Assembly: GCF_016741935.1 (NCBI RefSeq)
Contig: NZ_JAERRG010000016.1
Location: forward strand, 1 to 64,000
Reading direction: 5' to 3'
Length of the DNA stretch: 64,000 nt
Source of the DNA: Streptomyces endocoffeicus
Lineage (GTDB): Bacteria; Actinomycetota; Actinomycetes; Streptomycetales; Streptomycetaceae
Part shown: in pieces, positions 1 to 7,764 of the stretch
How the letters are laid out: each line of letters opens with the position of its first letter
Position numbering within the stretch: the stretch's first letter is position 1
The notes under the pieces: model-generated
Database searches by the model: none
Seen by the model: the letters and a program-made list of their open reading frames with translations, nothing else
What the model was told of the DNA's origin: nothing
Position numbers and translations under genes: made by a program

Positions 1-95
1 TCGAGTAGGAGCGGGGCCTTTGTGCGCTGTCTCGGAGCGTCAGCGCAGCCGGGGGAAGTCGGCGCCGTCAGCGCGGCCAGGGGAAGTCGGCGCCG

Positions 96-608
96 TCAGC
101 GCAGCCAGGGGAGGTCGGCGCCCACCGGCTGGAGGCCGTCCGCGATGATCCGGCATGCGGCGCCGAACTGCTTGACCTGCTCGGGGGTGAGCCGGTCGAA
201 GATGGCCGTCCGTACGGCGGTGACATGGCCGGGGGCGGTGTCCTGCAGCACCTTGAGCCCCTTGTCGGTCAGGACCGCGTTCTGTCCGCGCTTGTCGTCG
301 GGGCAGTCCTCGCGCCGGACCCAGCCGTCCTTCTCCATGCGCGCGACGGCATGGGACAGCCGGGAACGGGTGATCTTGGCCGCCTCGGCCAGCTCGGTCA
401 TCCGCATCCGGTGGCGAGGCGCCCAGGAGAGCTTCACCAACAGGCCGTAGTAGACATGGGGCATGCCCGCGTCGCGCTGCAACTGGCGGTCGAGGTGGTC
501 CTCCAGGAGCATGCTCGCCTGGACATACGCCTGCCAGCTGCGCTGTTCGTCTTCGGTCAGCCAACGCGGCTCGTCGGCGTCTGAGGGGGTTTTCATGGCG
601 TCGTCCAC
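96..608 (-). CDS. MarR family transcriptional regulator
   Basis: A 170-residue winged-helix regulator. The helix-turn-helix region (motif MTELAEAAKITRSRLSHAV) is followed by a wing with the family's charged turn (CPDDKRGQ), which is the usual MarR DNA-binding core of roughly residues 45-115. It is divergent from the LigB-type dioxygenase at 724, and a perfect 8-4-8 palindrome lies between them, so it most likely represses that gene and perhaps itself in response to a small phenolic or oxidising ligand (inference). The start is GTG at 608. An ATG four codons in (596) is an alternative. A TAGAAT -10 at 615-620 on the minus strand would place the transcript start at the GTG, suggesting a leaderless message. 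Confidence 0.85.
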   Translation of the reverse strand: MDDAMKTPSDADEPRWLTEDEQRSWQAYVQASMLLEDHLDRQLQRDAGMPHVYYGLLVKLSWAPRHRMRMTELAEAAKITRSRLSHAVARMEKDGWVRREDCPDDKRGQNAVLTDKGLKVLQDTAPGHVTAVRTAIFDRLTPEQVKQFGAACRIIADGLQPVGADLPWLR

Positions 609-631
609 GAGTCCATTCTAGGGAATTCTCT

Positions 632-689
632 TTGAATCTTAAATAACTGTGCGCTACAGTGATAACTATATGCTTGAGACTTCAAGCAT
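632..689 (+). promoter_or_regulatory. Promoter plus MarR-type operator for the LigB-family gene
   Basis: TTGAAT at 632-637 and TACAGT at 655-660 are separated by 17 bases, a good vegetative -35/-10 pair. Immediately downstream, 670-689 is a perfect inverted repeat with arms ATGCTTGA and TCAAGCAT around four bases. It falls on the expected transcript start, where a MarR dimer would block initiation. Confidence 0.65.
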
Positions 690-723
690 TTTGGCGAGCT
701 CTGTCGACTGACGAGGAGTCCTC

Positions 724-1539
<816 letters not shown>

Positions 1540-1593
1540 GGCGGAGGTGGGGGCAGGGGCGGCTCAGCGGGTACGGCCTGGGTGGGGCTCTTG

Positions 1594-2721
1594 TCAGAGC
1601 ACCGGGTCGATCATCGCGCAGGCGTGCAGTGCGGCGGCCAGGGCCCTCGGGTCCGTGCCCCGGGCGACATCGAGCGCGGTGTCGGTCAGCTTGATGGCGT
1701 GCTCATCGCCGTGCGCGGCGGCGCGGGCGAAGACCTCCTCGGGGGCGACCCCCTCCCCGGACGGCAACCGGTCGGCCGGGAGCGGCTCCCGCGGCGCGTA
1801 CACCGCCGTGACCGCGGCACTCGCCGCCCATGCCGCGTCCAGGCTCGGCACCCACAGCTCGCGCGGCAGCGCGGGCAGGGCGCGGAGTACGGCGTTGGGC
1901 GCGGTGGCGGTGTGGACCAGCATGATCGGTTCGCCGTGGCCGTGGGTGGCGTAGCGATGCGTCGCGGCCCGTACGAGCTCGGTCAGACGCCGGCGCGCCT
2001 CCTCGGGCCGGTCGGCAACGGGGTTGTCGGGGTCGTCGGGGCCATCGGGGCCGTCAGGGTCCGGGCCGGGGCCGGTCGTCCGGCTGGGCTGCGGGGCGGT
2101 GGGCGGCCAGGTGGGAAAGGCGGTGAGCCGGGCCAGCCGGTCCCGTATGTCACCGCTCTGGTCGGCGATCGGCTCCACGGCGGCCAGCGCGTCGGCCGCC
2201 GCCCCGGAGGCGGGGCCCGGCTGCTGTCGGAGCGGCGGCAGCGGGGCGTGGCGGGCGGCCCAGTAGCCGAGGGCGTGGGCCAGCTCGGCGGTGCGGGGAG
2301 CGGCCGTCGTGCCCGGCTCGTCCAGCAGGGTCCGTACGGCGTGACCGACCCGGATCACCGGATGCGTCGCGCCGGCGGCGATGCCCGGCAGCAGCCGGGG
2401 CCACCACACGGCGAGCACGTCCTGCCAGGGGTGATCGGCGAGTTCCCGGTCGAAGTAGGCGGGCCAGTCGGCCAGCCGGCGTGGATCGCCGAGCGCCTCG
2501 CGCCAGTTCTCCTCGGTGATCGCGGCGTACGAGCGCGGCATCTCCTCCAGCTTGTGGCGATAGCGGTCCAGCCAGCGGTGCACGGTGCGCCCCTGGCCGT
2601 GGCGCACCAGTGCCTCCACGGCCATCGGCGCGTGATTGCTCAGCCATCCGTGCCGCTCGGGGCCGGAGGCGTGCAGTCGCTCGAGGGCTTCGTCGAGAGT
2701 TCCACTCGTGTCGTCTGTCAT
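1594..2721 (-). CDS. Questin oxidase family protein
   Basis: A 375-residue protein resembling the questin-oxidase-like family, named after fungal enzymes that open an anthraquinone ring by a Baeyer-Villiger-type reaction. Family character is seen in the N-terminal half: a GWLSNHAPMAVEAL stretch, a WLDRYRHKLEEMP stretch and HPVIRVGHAVRTL, with several conserved histidines. It has no signal peptide or membrane helix, so it should be cytosolic. Residues of about 210-235 form a Pro/Asp/Gly-rich loop. It is convergent with the dioxygenase. Whether it acts on a quinone is not shown by the sequence, and many bacterial members are uncharacterised. Confidence 0.7.
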   Translation of the reverse strand: MTDDTSGTLDEALERLHASGPERHGWLSNHAPMAVEALVRHGQGRTVHRWLDRYRHKLEEMPRSYAAITEENWREALGDPRRLADWPAYFDRELADHPWQDVLAVWWPRLLPGIAAGATHPVIRVGHAVRTLLDEPGTTAAPRTAELAHALGYWAARHAPLPPLRQQPGPASGAAADALAAVEPIADQSGDIRDRLARLTAFPTWPPTAPQPSRTTGPGPDPDGPDGPDDPDNPVADRPEEARRRLTELVRAATHRYATHGHGEPIMLVHTATAPNAVLRALPALPRELWVPSLDAAWAASAAVTAVYAPREPLPADRLPSGEGVAPEEVFARAAAHGDEHAIKLTDTALDVARGTDPRALAAALHACAMIDPVL

Positions 2722-2818
2722 GACCTCACGCTAGGGAGGGCGGGACGGCCCCGGAACGGACCGGGGACGGAGCCGTGCGGGGACCAACGACCTAAGCCGG
2801 GCCAGGCCCGAGGGCTGG

Positions 2819-2910
2819 CCTTGAGGGCTGGCTTTGAGGGGCGGTCTTGAGGGCCGGTCTTGAGGGCTGAGCGTCACTCCCGAGGGCTGAGGGTCACTCC
2901 CGAGGGTGTT
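2819..2910. repeat. Two adjacent short tandem repeats
   Basis: Four imperfect copies of a 13-base unit (type CTTGAGGGCTGG) fill 2819-2870, followed by two copies of a 20-base unit at 2871-2890 and 2891-2910. The stop codon of the membrane-protein gene (2894-2896) sits inside the second 20-base copy. Confidence 0.8.
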
Positions 2911-3319
2911 CCGCCCGTACGTGGAAGACGTAGAACGACATGCCCACCATCACGAGCCCCGCCCCCAGCCCGATCCCCGAGGACCGGTACACCGAGCCGC
3001 CGCTCACGGAGTGCAGAAAGCCGAGCGCACAGCCGAGGACCGTCCCGTAGAGCACGGCCCGGAGCTCCGGCATCAGGCCCGGAGTCATCCTGCCGAGGGC
3101 GTAGCAGAGCGCCCCGACCACCGCCGCCGACACCACGCCGAAGACGGCGGCTGTGGGGATGGTGGAGCCCTGGTTGTGGGTCACGAACATCACCCAGCCG
3201 CCGTAGAGCACCGCCAGAACGGCCGGGACGCCCCAGGAGGCGGAGGGGTGCGGCGGGAGGTGGAACTGCGGACGGCGGTGGTGGCTCACGGGGGCTGTGG
3301 GAGCTGTGAGGGAATGCAT
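2894..3319 (-). CDS. Small four-helix membrane protein, function unknown
   Basis: A 141-residue protein with an N-terminal polar stretch of about 30 residues, then about four hydrophobic segments (around 31-47, 55-75, 88-105 and 114-133). The ATG at 3319 has a strong ribosome site (GAGGAGG) seven bases upstream. It is divergent from hrdD, with a 373-base gap between them. No enzymatic motif is visible. It resembles small conserved integral membrane proteins of actinomycetes, but I do not recognise a named family. Confidence 0.7.
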   Translation of the reverse strand: MHSLTAPTAPVSHHRRPQFHLPPHPSASWGVPAVLAVLYGGWVMFVTHNQGSTIPTAAVFGVVSAAVVGALCYALGRMTPGLMPELRAVLYGTVLGCALGFLHSVSGGSVYRSSGIGLGAGLVMVGMSFYVFHVRAEHPRE

Positions 3320-3417
3320 GGCGGAACCTCCTCGTCGCCGCGTCCCCGCCCTGGCCTGTCACTTTCCAGCGCACACCCATGCGGAGGGCCGGGCAACCCG
3401 GCACGATGGGCCATACG

Positions 3418-3446
3418 GGCAACCGGCGGCCCACGAGATTCGTCTT
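3418..3446 (+). promoter_or_regulatory. Candidate SigE-type promoter upstream of hrdD
   Basis: GGCAAC at 3418-3423 and CGTCTT at 3441-3446 are spaced by 17 bases. This resembles the SigE consensus (GGAAC, 16-17 bases, CGTCT). hrdD of S. coelicolor is known to have ECF-dependent promoters. Weaker than the SigR promoter because one -35 base differs. Confidence 0.45.
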
Positions 3447-3588
3447 GACAGATGAGAGAAGGGCGGGAGAGCCGTAGCAGGCGACCGCACAGGGGGTCTG
3501 ACCTGCGCTTCCCGGTGTCCCGGCGGTGCGCTGACCCGCGTGTGGCTGGACAGGATACTGCATGATCGTAAAAACGTGAGGGCCTGAT

Positions 3589-3615
3589 GGGAATTCTGTC
3601 CTGATTCCAGTCGTT
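3589..3615 (+). promoter_or_regulatory. SigR (thiol-oxidative stress) promoter of hrdD
   Basis: GGGAAT at 3589-3594, an 18-base spacer, and GTT at 3613-3615 match the published SigR consensus GGGAAT-N18-GTT exactly. Transcription would begin near 3622, about 70 bases before the hrdD ATG. Confidence 0.85.
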
Positions 3616-3692
3616 GTTTCCTTCGGACGGGGCACCCGACACCGGAGTGTCCGTCCATAGTCCGCGCCCGATCCATCTGTAAGGGAGCACGC

Positions 3693-4697
3693 ATGGCAAC
3701 CCGTGCCGTCGCCCGTAATCAGTCCGCCGCCGGTGGTGGCGCTGATGGGGCCAACAGCGTTCGCGCCTCAGGCGGGGAGATCGCCGATCGCGACCTGGTC
3801 GGCATGTATCTCGACGAGATCGCTCGTACCCCGTTGCTGGACGCGGCGAAGGAGGTCGAGCTTTCTCAGTCCATCGAAGCGGGGGTGTACGCCCAGCAGA
3901 TCCTGGACGGGGACGTCGAGGACACCCCTGCCGCAGGTGCGAGCCGCGAGGAGCTGGAGGCGATAGCTGCCGAAGGCGCCCGCGCCAAGGACATCTTCAT
4001 CCGCTCCAATCTGCGCCTCGTCGTGGCTGTGGCGCGCCGCTATCCGCGCAGTGGGCTCCCCCTGCTCGACCTGATCCAGGAGGGCAACGCGGGCCTGGTG
4101 CGCGCGGTGGAGAAGTTCGACTACACGAAGGGCTTCAAGTTCTCGACCTATGCCACGTGGTGGATCCGTCAGGCCATCACGCGCTCGATCGCGGATCAGT
4201 CCCGTACGATCCGGCTGCCCGTCCACCTGGTCGAGGAGCTCGGCCGGATCCGCCGAGTGCAGCGGGAGTTCAACCGTGAGCACGGCCGCGAGCCGGAGCA
4301 CGCCGAGATCGCCAAGGAGCTCGGCTCCACGATGGAGCGGGTCTCGGATGTGCTGGACTGGGCCCGCGACCCGGTCAGTCTGAACATGTCGGTCGACGAC
4401 GAAGGGGAGACCCAGTTCGGCGATCTGCTGGAGGACACCTCGGCCGTCTCGCCCGAGCAGTCGGTGATGACGCTGCTGCGCAGCGAGGAGCTGGAGGACC
4501 TGATCGGTCGCCTCGACGACCGCACCGCCTCCATCATCAAGGCGCGGTACGGCATCGACGACGGCCGGGAGCGCACCCTGACCGAGGTCGGCAAGCAGCA
4601 TGGCCTCACGCGTGAGCGGATCCGCCAGATCGAGAAGCACGCATTGCTTGAGCTGAAGAAGATGGCCCGCCAGACCGGTTTCGACGCAGCGGCTTGA
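3693..4697 (+). CDS. hrdD: RNA polymerase group 2 sigma factor HrdD
   Basis: A 334-residue non-essential principal-like sigma factor. Visible regions are the short 1.2 (LVGMYLDEIARTPLLD), 2.1-2.4 (RSNLRLVVAVARRYP through YATWWIRQAITRSIADQ), region 3 (HLVEELGRIRRVQREF) and the 4.2 helix-turn-helix (LTEVGKQHGLTRERIRQIE). The N-terminus MATRAVAR and the overall sequence are those of Streptomyces HrdD as I recall it. It lacks the long region 1.1 of HrdB. A perfect SigR promoter lies upstream, so expression should rise under thiol oxidation. ATG is preceded by AAGGGAG. A strong hairpin terminator follows at 4748. Confidence 0.95.
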   Translation: MATRAVARNQSAAGGGADGANSVRASGGEIADRDLVGMYLDEIARTPLLDAAKEVELSQSIEAGVYAQQILDGDVEDTPAAGASREELEAIAAEGARAKDIFIRSNLRLVVAVARRYPRSGLPLLDLIQEGNAGLVRAVEKFDYTKGFKFSTYATWWIRQAITRSIADQSRTIRLPVHLVEELGRIRRVQREFNREHGREPEHAEIAKELGSTMERVSDVLDWARDPVSLNMSVDDEGETQFGDLLEDTSAVSPEQSVMTLLRSEELEDLIGRLDDRTASIIKARYGIDDGRERTLTEVGKQHGLTRERIRQIEKHALLELKKMARQTGFDAAA

Positions 4698-4747
4698 GTT
4701 CTCAGGCCAGCAGACCCCAGCCACCAGATCCCCTCCAACCCTGGACC

Positions 4748-4782
4748 GAGCCCCGGCGCCTCCCCCCCCGGCGCCGGGGCTC
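4748..4782 (+). terminator. Hairpin terminator after hrdD
   Basis: Perfect 13-base arms (GAGCCCCGGCGCC and its complement) flank a 9-base C-rich loop. It serves hrdD and probably the convergent SDR gene. A pyrimidine stretch rich in CTGTCTGT follows to about 4850. Confidence 0.85.
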
Positions 4783-4876
4783 GCTTCTGCCTGTCCGTCT
4801 GTCTGTTGGGCTGTCTGTCTCTCTGTCGGGGTCTTCTGTCTGTCCGTTGCGGGCTGGGGATGGAGGGAGCGACCGG

Positions 4877-5614
4877 TCAGACGGCGAAGCCGCCGTCCAC
4901 GGCGATCGACGCCCCGGTGATGTAACGGCCGCTGTCGCCCGCGAGATGAGCCACGGTCGCCGCGATCTCCGTGGTGCGGCCGTAGCGCCCGAGCGCGGTG
5001 AAGCCGCTCTGGAACGCGGCGTTCTCGCCGTCGGCCGGGTTCATATCGGTGTCCACGGGGCCGGGGTGGATCAGGTTGGCGGTGATTCCGCGCGGGCCGA
5101 GCTCACGGGCCAGGGCCTTGGTGAGGCCGGTGAGCGCGGTCTTGCTGGTCGCGTAGAGGCTGCCGCCGGGGAAGGCGACCCGCTCGGCCATACAGCTGCC
5201 GATGTTGATGATCCGCCCGCCGTCGGCCAGATGCGCGGTGGCCGCCTGCGCCAGGAGGAACGGCGCCCGGACGTTCACGGCGAGGACCCGGTCCACATCG
5301 TCCAGCGACAGCTCGGCGATGGGGCCGAGGACGCCGACACCCGCGTTGTTGACCAGGATGTCCAGGCGGCCGAACTCGGCGGCGGCCCCCTCCACGGCGG
5401 CCCGTACCGCCTGCGCGTCGACGCCGTCGACCCGCACGGCCCAGGCGCGGCGGCCGAGCGCCTTGATGCGGTCGACGACATCCGCCGCGCGCTCGGCCTG
5501 GCTGTGGTAGGTCAGGGCGACATCGGCGCCCTCCTCGGCGAGCCGGATCGCCACGGCCTCGCCGATGCCCCGGCTGCCGCCGGTGACCAGGGCCGCCTTG
5601 CCGTCGAGTGTCAT
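4877..5614 (-). CDS. SDR family oxidoreductase (FabG-like)
   Basis: A 245-residue classical short-chain dehydrogenase. The nucleotide-binding motif TGGSRGIG is near residue 11, NNAG near 88, and a Ser with YATSK forms the catalytic set. The sequence ends with the usual TGASIAVDGGFAV. The start is the ATG at 5614, preceded by GAGGAGAAGG. An upstream in-frame ATG at 5707 would add 31 residues of repeat-derived sequence and is rejected. A role as a 3-oxoacyl or other keto reductase cannot be separated by sequence. It stands alone, convergent with hrdD. Confidence 0.85.
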   Translation of the reverse strand: MTLDGKAALVTGGSRGIGEAVAIRLAEEGADVALTYHSQAERAADVVDRIKALGRRAWAVRVDGVDAQAVRAAVEGAAAEFGRLDILVNNAGVGVLGPIAELSLDDVDRVLAVNVRAPFLLAQAATAHLADGGRIINIGSCMAERVAFPGGSLYATSKTALTGLTKALARELGPRGITANLIHPGPVDTDMNPADGENAAFQSGFTALGRYGRTTEIAATVAHLAGDSGRYITGASIAVDGGFAV

Positions 5615-5623
5615 GCCTTCTCC

Positions 5624-5722
5624 TCTATTCCCTGTATTCCTTGTATGCCAGGTATTTCTGGTATGCGGTAAAGACACCGCTACGCATAAAGACACCGCTA
5701 TGCGCAAAAACTTCGCTATGCG
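5624..5722. repeat. Degenerate direct repeats upstream of the SDR gene
   Basis: Two repeat families run one after the other: TATTCC/GTAT-type units at 5627-5665 and three copies of an AAGACACCGCTA/AACTTCGCTA-type unit at about 5669-5722. The stretch is AT-richer than its surroundings and probably contains the SDR promoter. The rest of the gap to 5979 holds the fru control region. Confidence 0.55.
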
Positions 5723-5881
5723 GTGGTCCCGGAGGACATGACTCGATCCTGGCCGGGCGGCCCGCGGAAGTCCGGCGGGATTCGGACGGTGCGCTACGGC
5801 GATGGGCGGGCGGCCAGGGGCGGATCAGCCGGGGGCGGATCGGCCCGGGCTGATGCGGTGAGGCACGGCACATGTCCGGTC

Positions 5882-5909
5882 GAGTTTGTTTCGTGCCCGA
5901 GTCTGTTTA
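5882..5909 (+). promoter_or_regulatory. Candidate FruR operator direct repeats
   Basis: GAGTTTGTTT at 5882-5891 and GAGTCTGTTT at 5899-5908 are near-identical direct repeats 17 bases apart, upstream of the fruR start. DeoR-family repressors often bind direct repeats, so this is a plausible autoregulatory and operon operator. No experimental consensus was available to compare. Confidence 0.35.
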
Positions 5910-5979
5910 CTTTCCTGCATCGCCCACGTAATCTGGCCGCGAAATCACAGGTTCGGGCATGGAAGGGACGTAAACCCAC

Positions 5980-6741
5980 ATGTACGCACCGGAGCGTCAG
6001 CAGGAGATTCTCCGACTCGCCCGCGAGGGCGGGCGGGTGGATGTCCTGTCCCTCGCCGAGGAGTTCCAGGTCACCGCCGAGACCGTACGGCGTGATCTGC
6101 GCGCCCTCGACCGGGCGGGGCTCGTCCGCCGTGTGCACGGGGGCGCCATCCCGGCCGGGCGGCTGGACTTCGAGCCCGATCTCGCCGAGCGCGAGTCCAC
6201 CGCCGCCGATGAGAAGGACCGCATCGCGCGGGCCGCCATCGCGGAGCTGCCGTCCGACGGCAGCGTGATCATCGACGCCGGTTCGACGGCGGCCCGGTTC
6301 GCCGCCGCCCTCCCGCTGGAGGCCAAGCTCACCGTCGTCACCCACGCGCTGCCGGTCGCCGCCCGTCTCGCCGACCACCCCGGTATCGCGCTGCACCTCG
6401 TCGGCGGGCGGGTCCGCCATCGCACCCGGGCCGCCGTGGACGCATGGGCGCTGCGCGGCTACGGCGAGATCAAGGCCGATGTGGTCTTCCTCGCCACCAA
6501 CGGCTTTTCGCTGGACGGCGGGCTCACCACACCCGATCTCGCGGAGGGCGCCGTCAAGAGCGCCATGATCGCGGCGGCCCGGCGGGTGGTGCTGCTCGCG
6601 GACTCCGCCAAGTTCGGCCGGGAGCACTTCGCCCGGTTCGGCGGCCTGGACGACGTCGATCTGCTCATCACGGACACCGGGCTCAGCCCCCAGGACGCCC
6701 TGGCCATCGAGCGCCAGGGCACGGAAGTGGCACGCGCATGA
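5980..6741 (+). CDS. fruR: DeoR family repressor of the fructose operon
   Basis: A 253-residue regulator. An N-terminal DeoR helix-turn-helix (RQQEILRLAREGGRVDVLSLAEEF, then TAETVRRDLRAL) ends in the family signature RRVHGGAI. A DeoRC sugar-phosphate sensor domain follows (around 75-235; GSTAARFAAALP and ATNGFSLDGGLTTPD). It overlaps fruK by 4 bases (ATGA). By family knowledge it represses the operon until fructose 1-phosphate binds. ATG follows a weak GGAAGGGACG ribosome site. Confidence 0.9.
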   Translation: MYAPERQQEILRLAREGGRVDVLSLAEEFQVTAETVRRDLRALDRAGLVRRVHGGAIPAGRLDFEPDLAERESTAADEKDRIARAAIAELPSDGSVIIDAGSTAARFAAALPLEAKLTVVTHALPVAARLADHPGIALHLVGGRVRHRTRAAVDAWALRGYGEIKADVVFLATNGFSLDGGLTTPDLAEGAVKSAMIAAARRVVLLADSAKFGREHFARFGGLDDVDLLITDTGLSPQDALAIERQGTEVARA

Positions 6742-7682
6742 TTCTCACCGTCACCCCCAACCCCAGCCTGGACCGTACGTACGAGATCCCCGCGCTGGAG
6801 CGCGGCGCCGTGCTGCGGGCCACGGCCGACCGGGTCGACCCCGGCGGAAAGGGCGTCAATGTCTCGCGCGCCGTGGCCGCCGCGGGGCAGCGCACGGTGG
6901 CCGTACTGCCGCTCGGCGGACCGGAGGGCGCGCTGCTCGCCCGGCTGCTGGAGGAGCTGGGCATCGAGGCGGCGGGCGTGCCCGTGGCGGGCTCGACCCG
7001 GGTCAACATCTCCGTGGCCGAACCGGACGGCACCCTCACCAAGCTCAACGCGAGCGGGCCCGAACTGAGCGACGCCGAGGCCGAGGCGGTGCTGGAGGCC
7101 GTCCGGACGAGGGTCGAGAGCGCCGACTGGATCGCCTGCTGCGGCAGCCTGCCCCGGGGGCTCGCGCCCGAGTGGTACGCCGAGCTGGTGGCGCGGGCCC
7201 ACCGGGCGGGCGCCCGGATCGCACTGGACACCTCCGGCCCCTCGCTGACCGCCGCCCTGCGCGAGCGCCCCGATGTGGTGAAGCCCAACGCCGAGGAGCT
7301 GGCCCAGGCCGTGGGCCGTCCGCTGGTCACCGTGGGCGAGGCGGTCAAGGCGGCCGAGGAACTGCGCGAGCTGGGCGCCCGCGCCGTACTCGCCAGCCTG
7401 GGCGCCGACGGCCAACTGCTGGTCGACGAGACCGGCGCGTACTTCGGCACCGCCCGGGTCACCGCCGTGCGCAGCAACGTCGGCGCGGGCGACGCCTCGC
7501 TCGCCGGATTCCTCACGGCGGGCGGCTCCGGGCCCGCCGCACTCGCCTCGGCCGTGGCCCATGGAGCCGCCGCGGTGCAGTTGCCGGGCAGCGCCATGCC
7601 GACCCCGGCCGACCTCGACCCATCCGCCGTGGTCACCACGGCGGACATTCCGCTGGACCGTGTGCTCAAGGAGCCCACGTGA
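6738..7682 (+). CDS. fruK: 1-phosphofructokinase
   Basis: A 314-residue PfkB-family kinase that phosphorylates fructose 1-phosphate to fructose 1,6-bisphosphate. The N-terminus (ILTVTPNPSLDRTYEI), the GGKGVNVSRA motif and the C-terminal catalytic motif (NVGAGDASLAGF, with its Asp as base) are diagnostic. It starts inside the fruR stop codon (ATGA), so the two are translationally coupled. It feeds from the PTS permease encoded next, fruA, 82 bases downstream. Confidence 0.95.
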   Translation: MILTVTPNPSLDRTYEIPALERGAVLRATADRVDPGGKGVNVSRAVAAAGQRTVAVLPLGGPEGALLARLLEELGIEAAGVPVAGSTRVNISVAEPDGTLTKLNASGPELSDAEAEAVLEAVRTRVESADWIACCGSLPRGLAPEWYAELVARAHRAGARIALDTSGPSLTAALRERPDVVKPNAEELAQAVGRPLVTVGEAVKAAEELRELGARAVLASLGADGQLLVDETGAYFGTARVTAVRSNVGAGDASLAGFLTAGGSGPAALASAVAHGAAAVQLPGSAMPTPADLDPSAVVTTADIPLDRVLKEPT

Positions 7683-7764
7683 CCGGCCGACCCCACTCCC
7701 ACCCCCCAGTCCCCACTCCGTCCGCCCGCCCCCAGGGCGGCACCGCACACAAGGGAGCCGCGAG

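Noticed and set aside
5615..5707. Upstream start for the FabG-like SDR
   Set aside because: The added 31 residues come from degenerate DNA repeats, while the ATG at 5614 has a strong ribosome site and matches family length.
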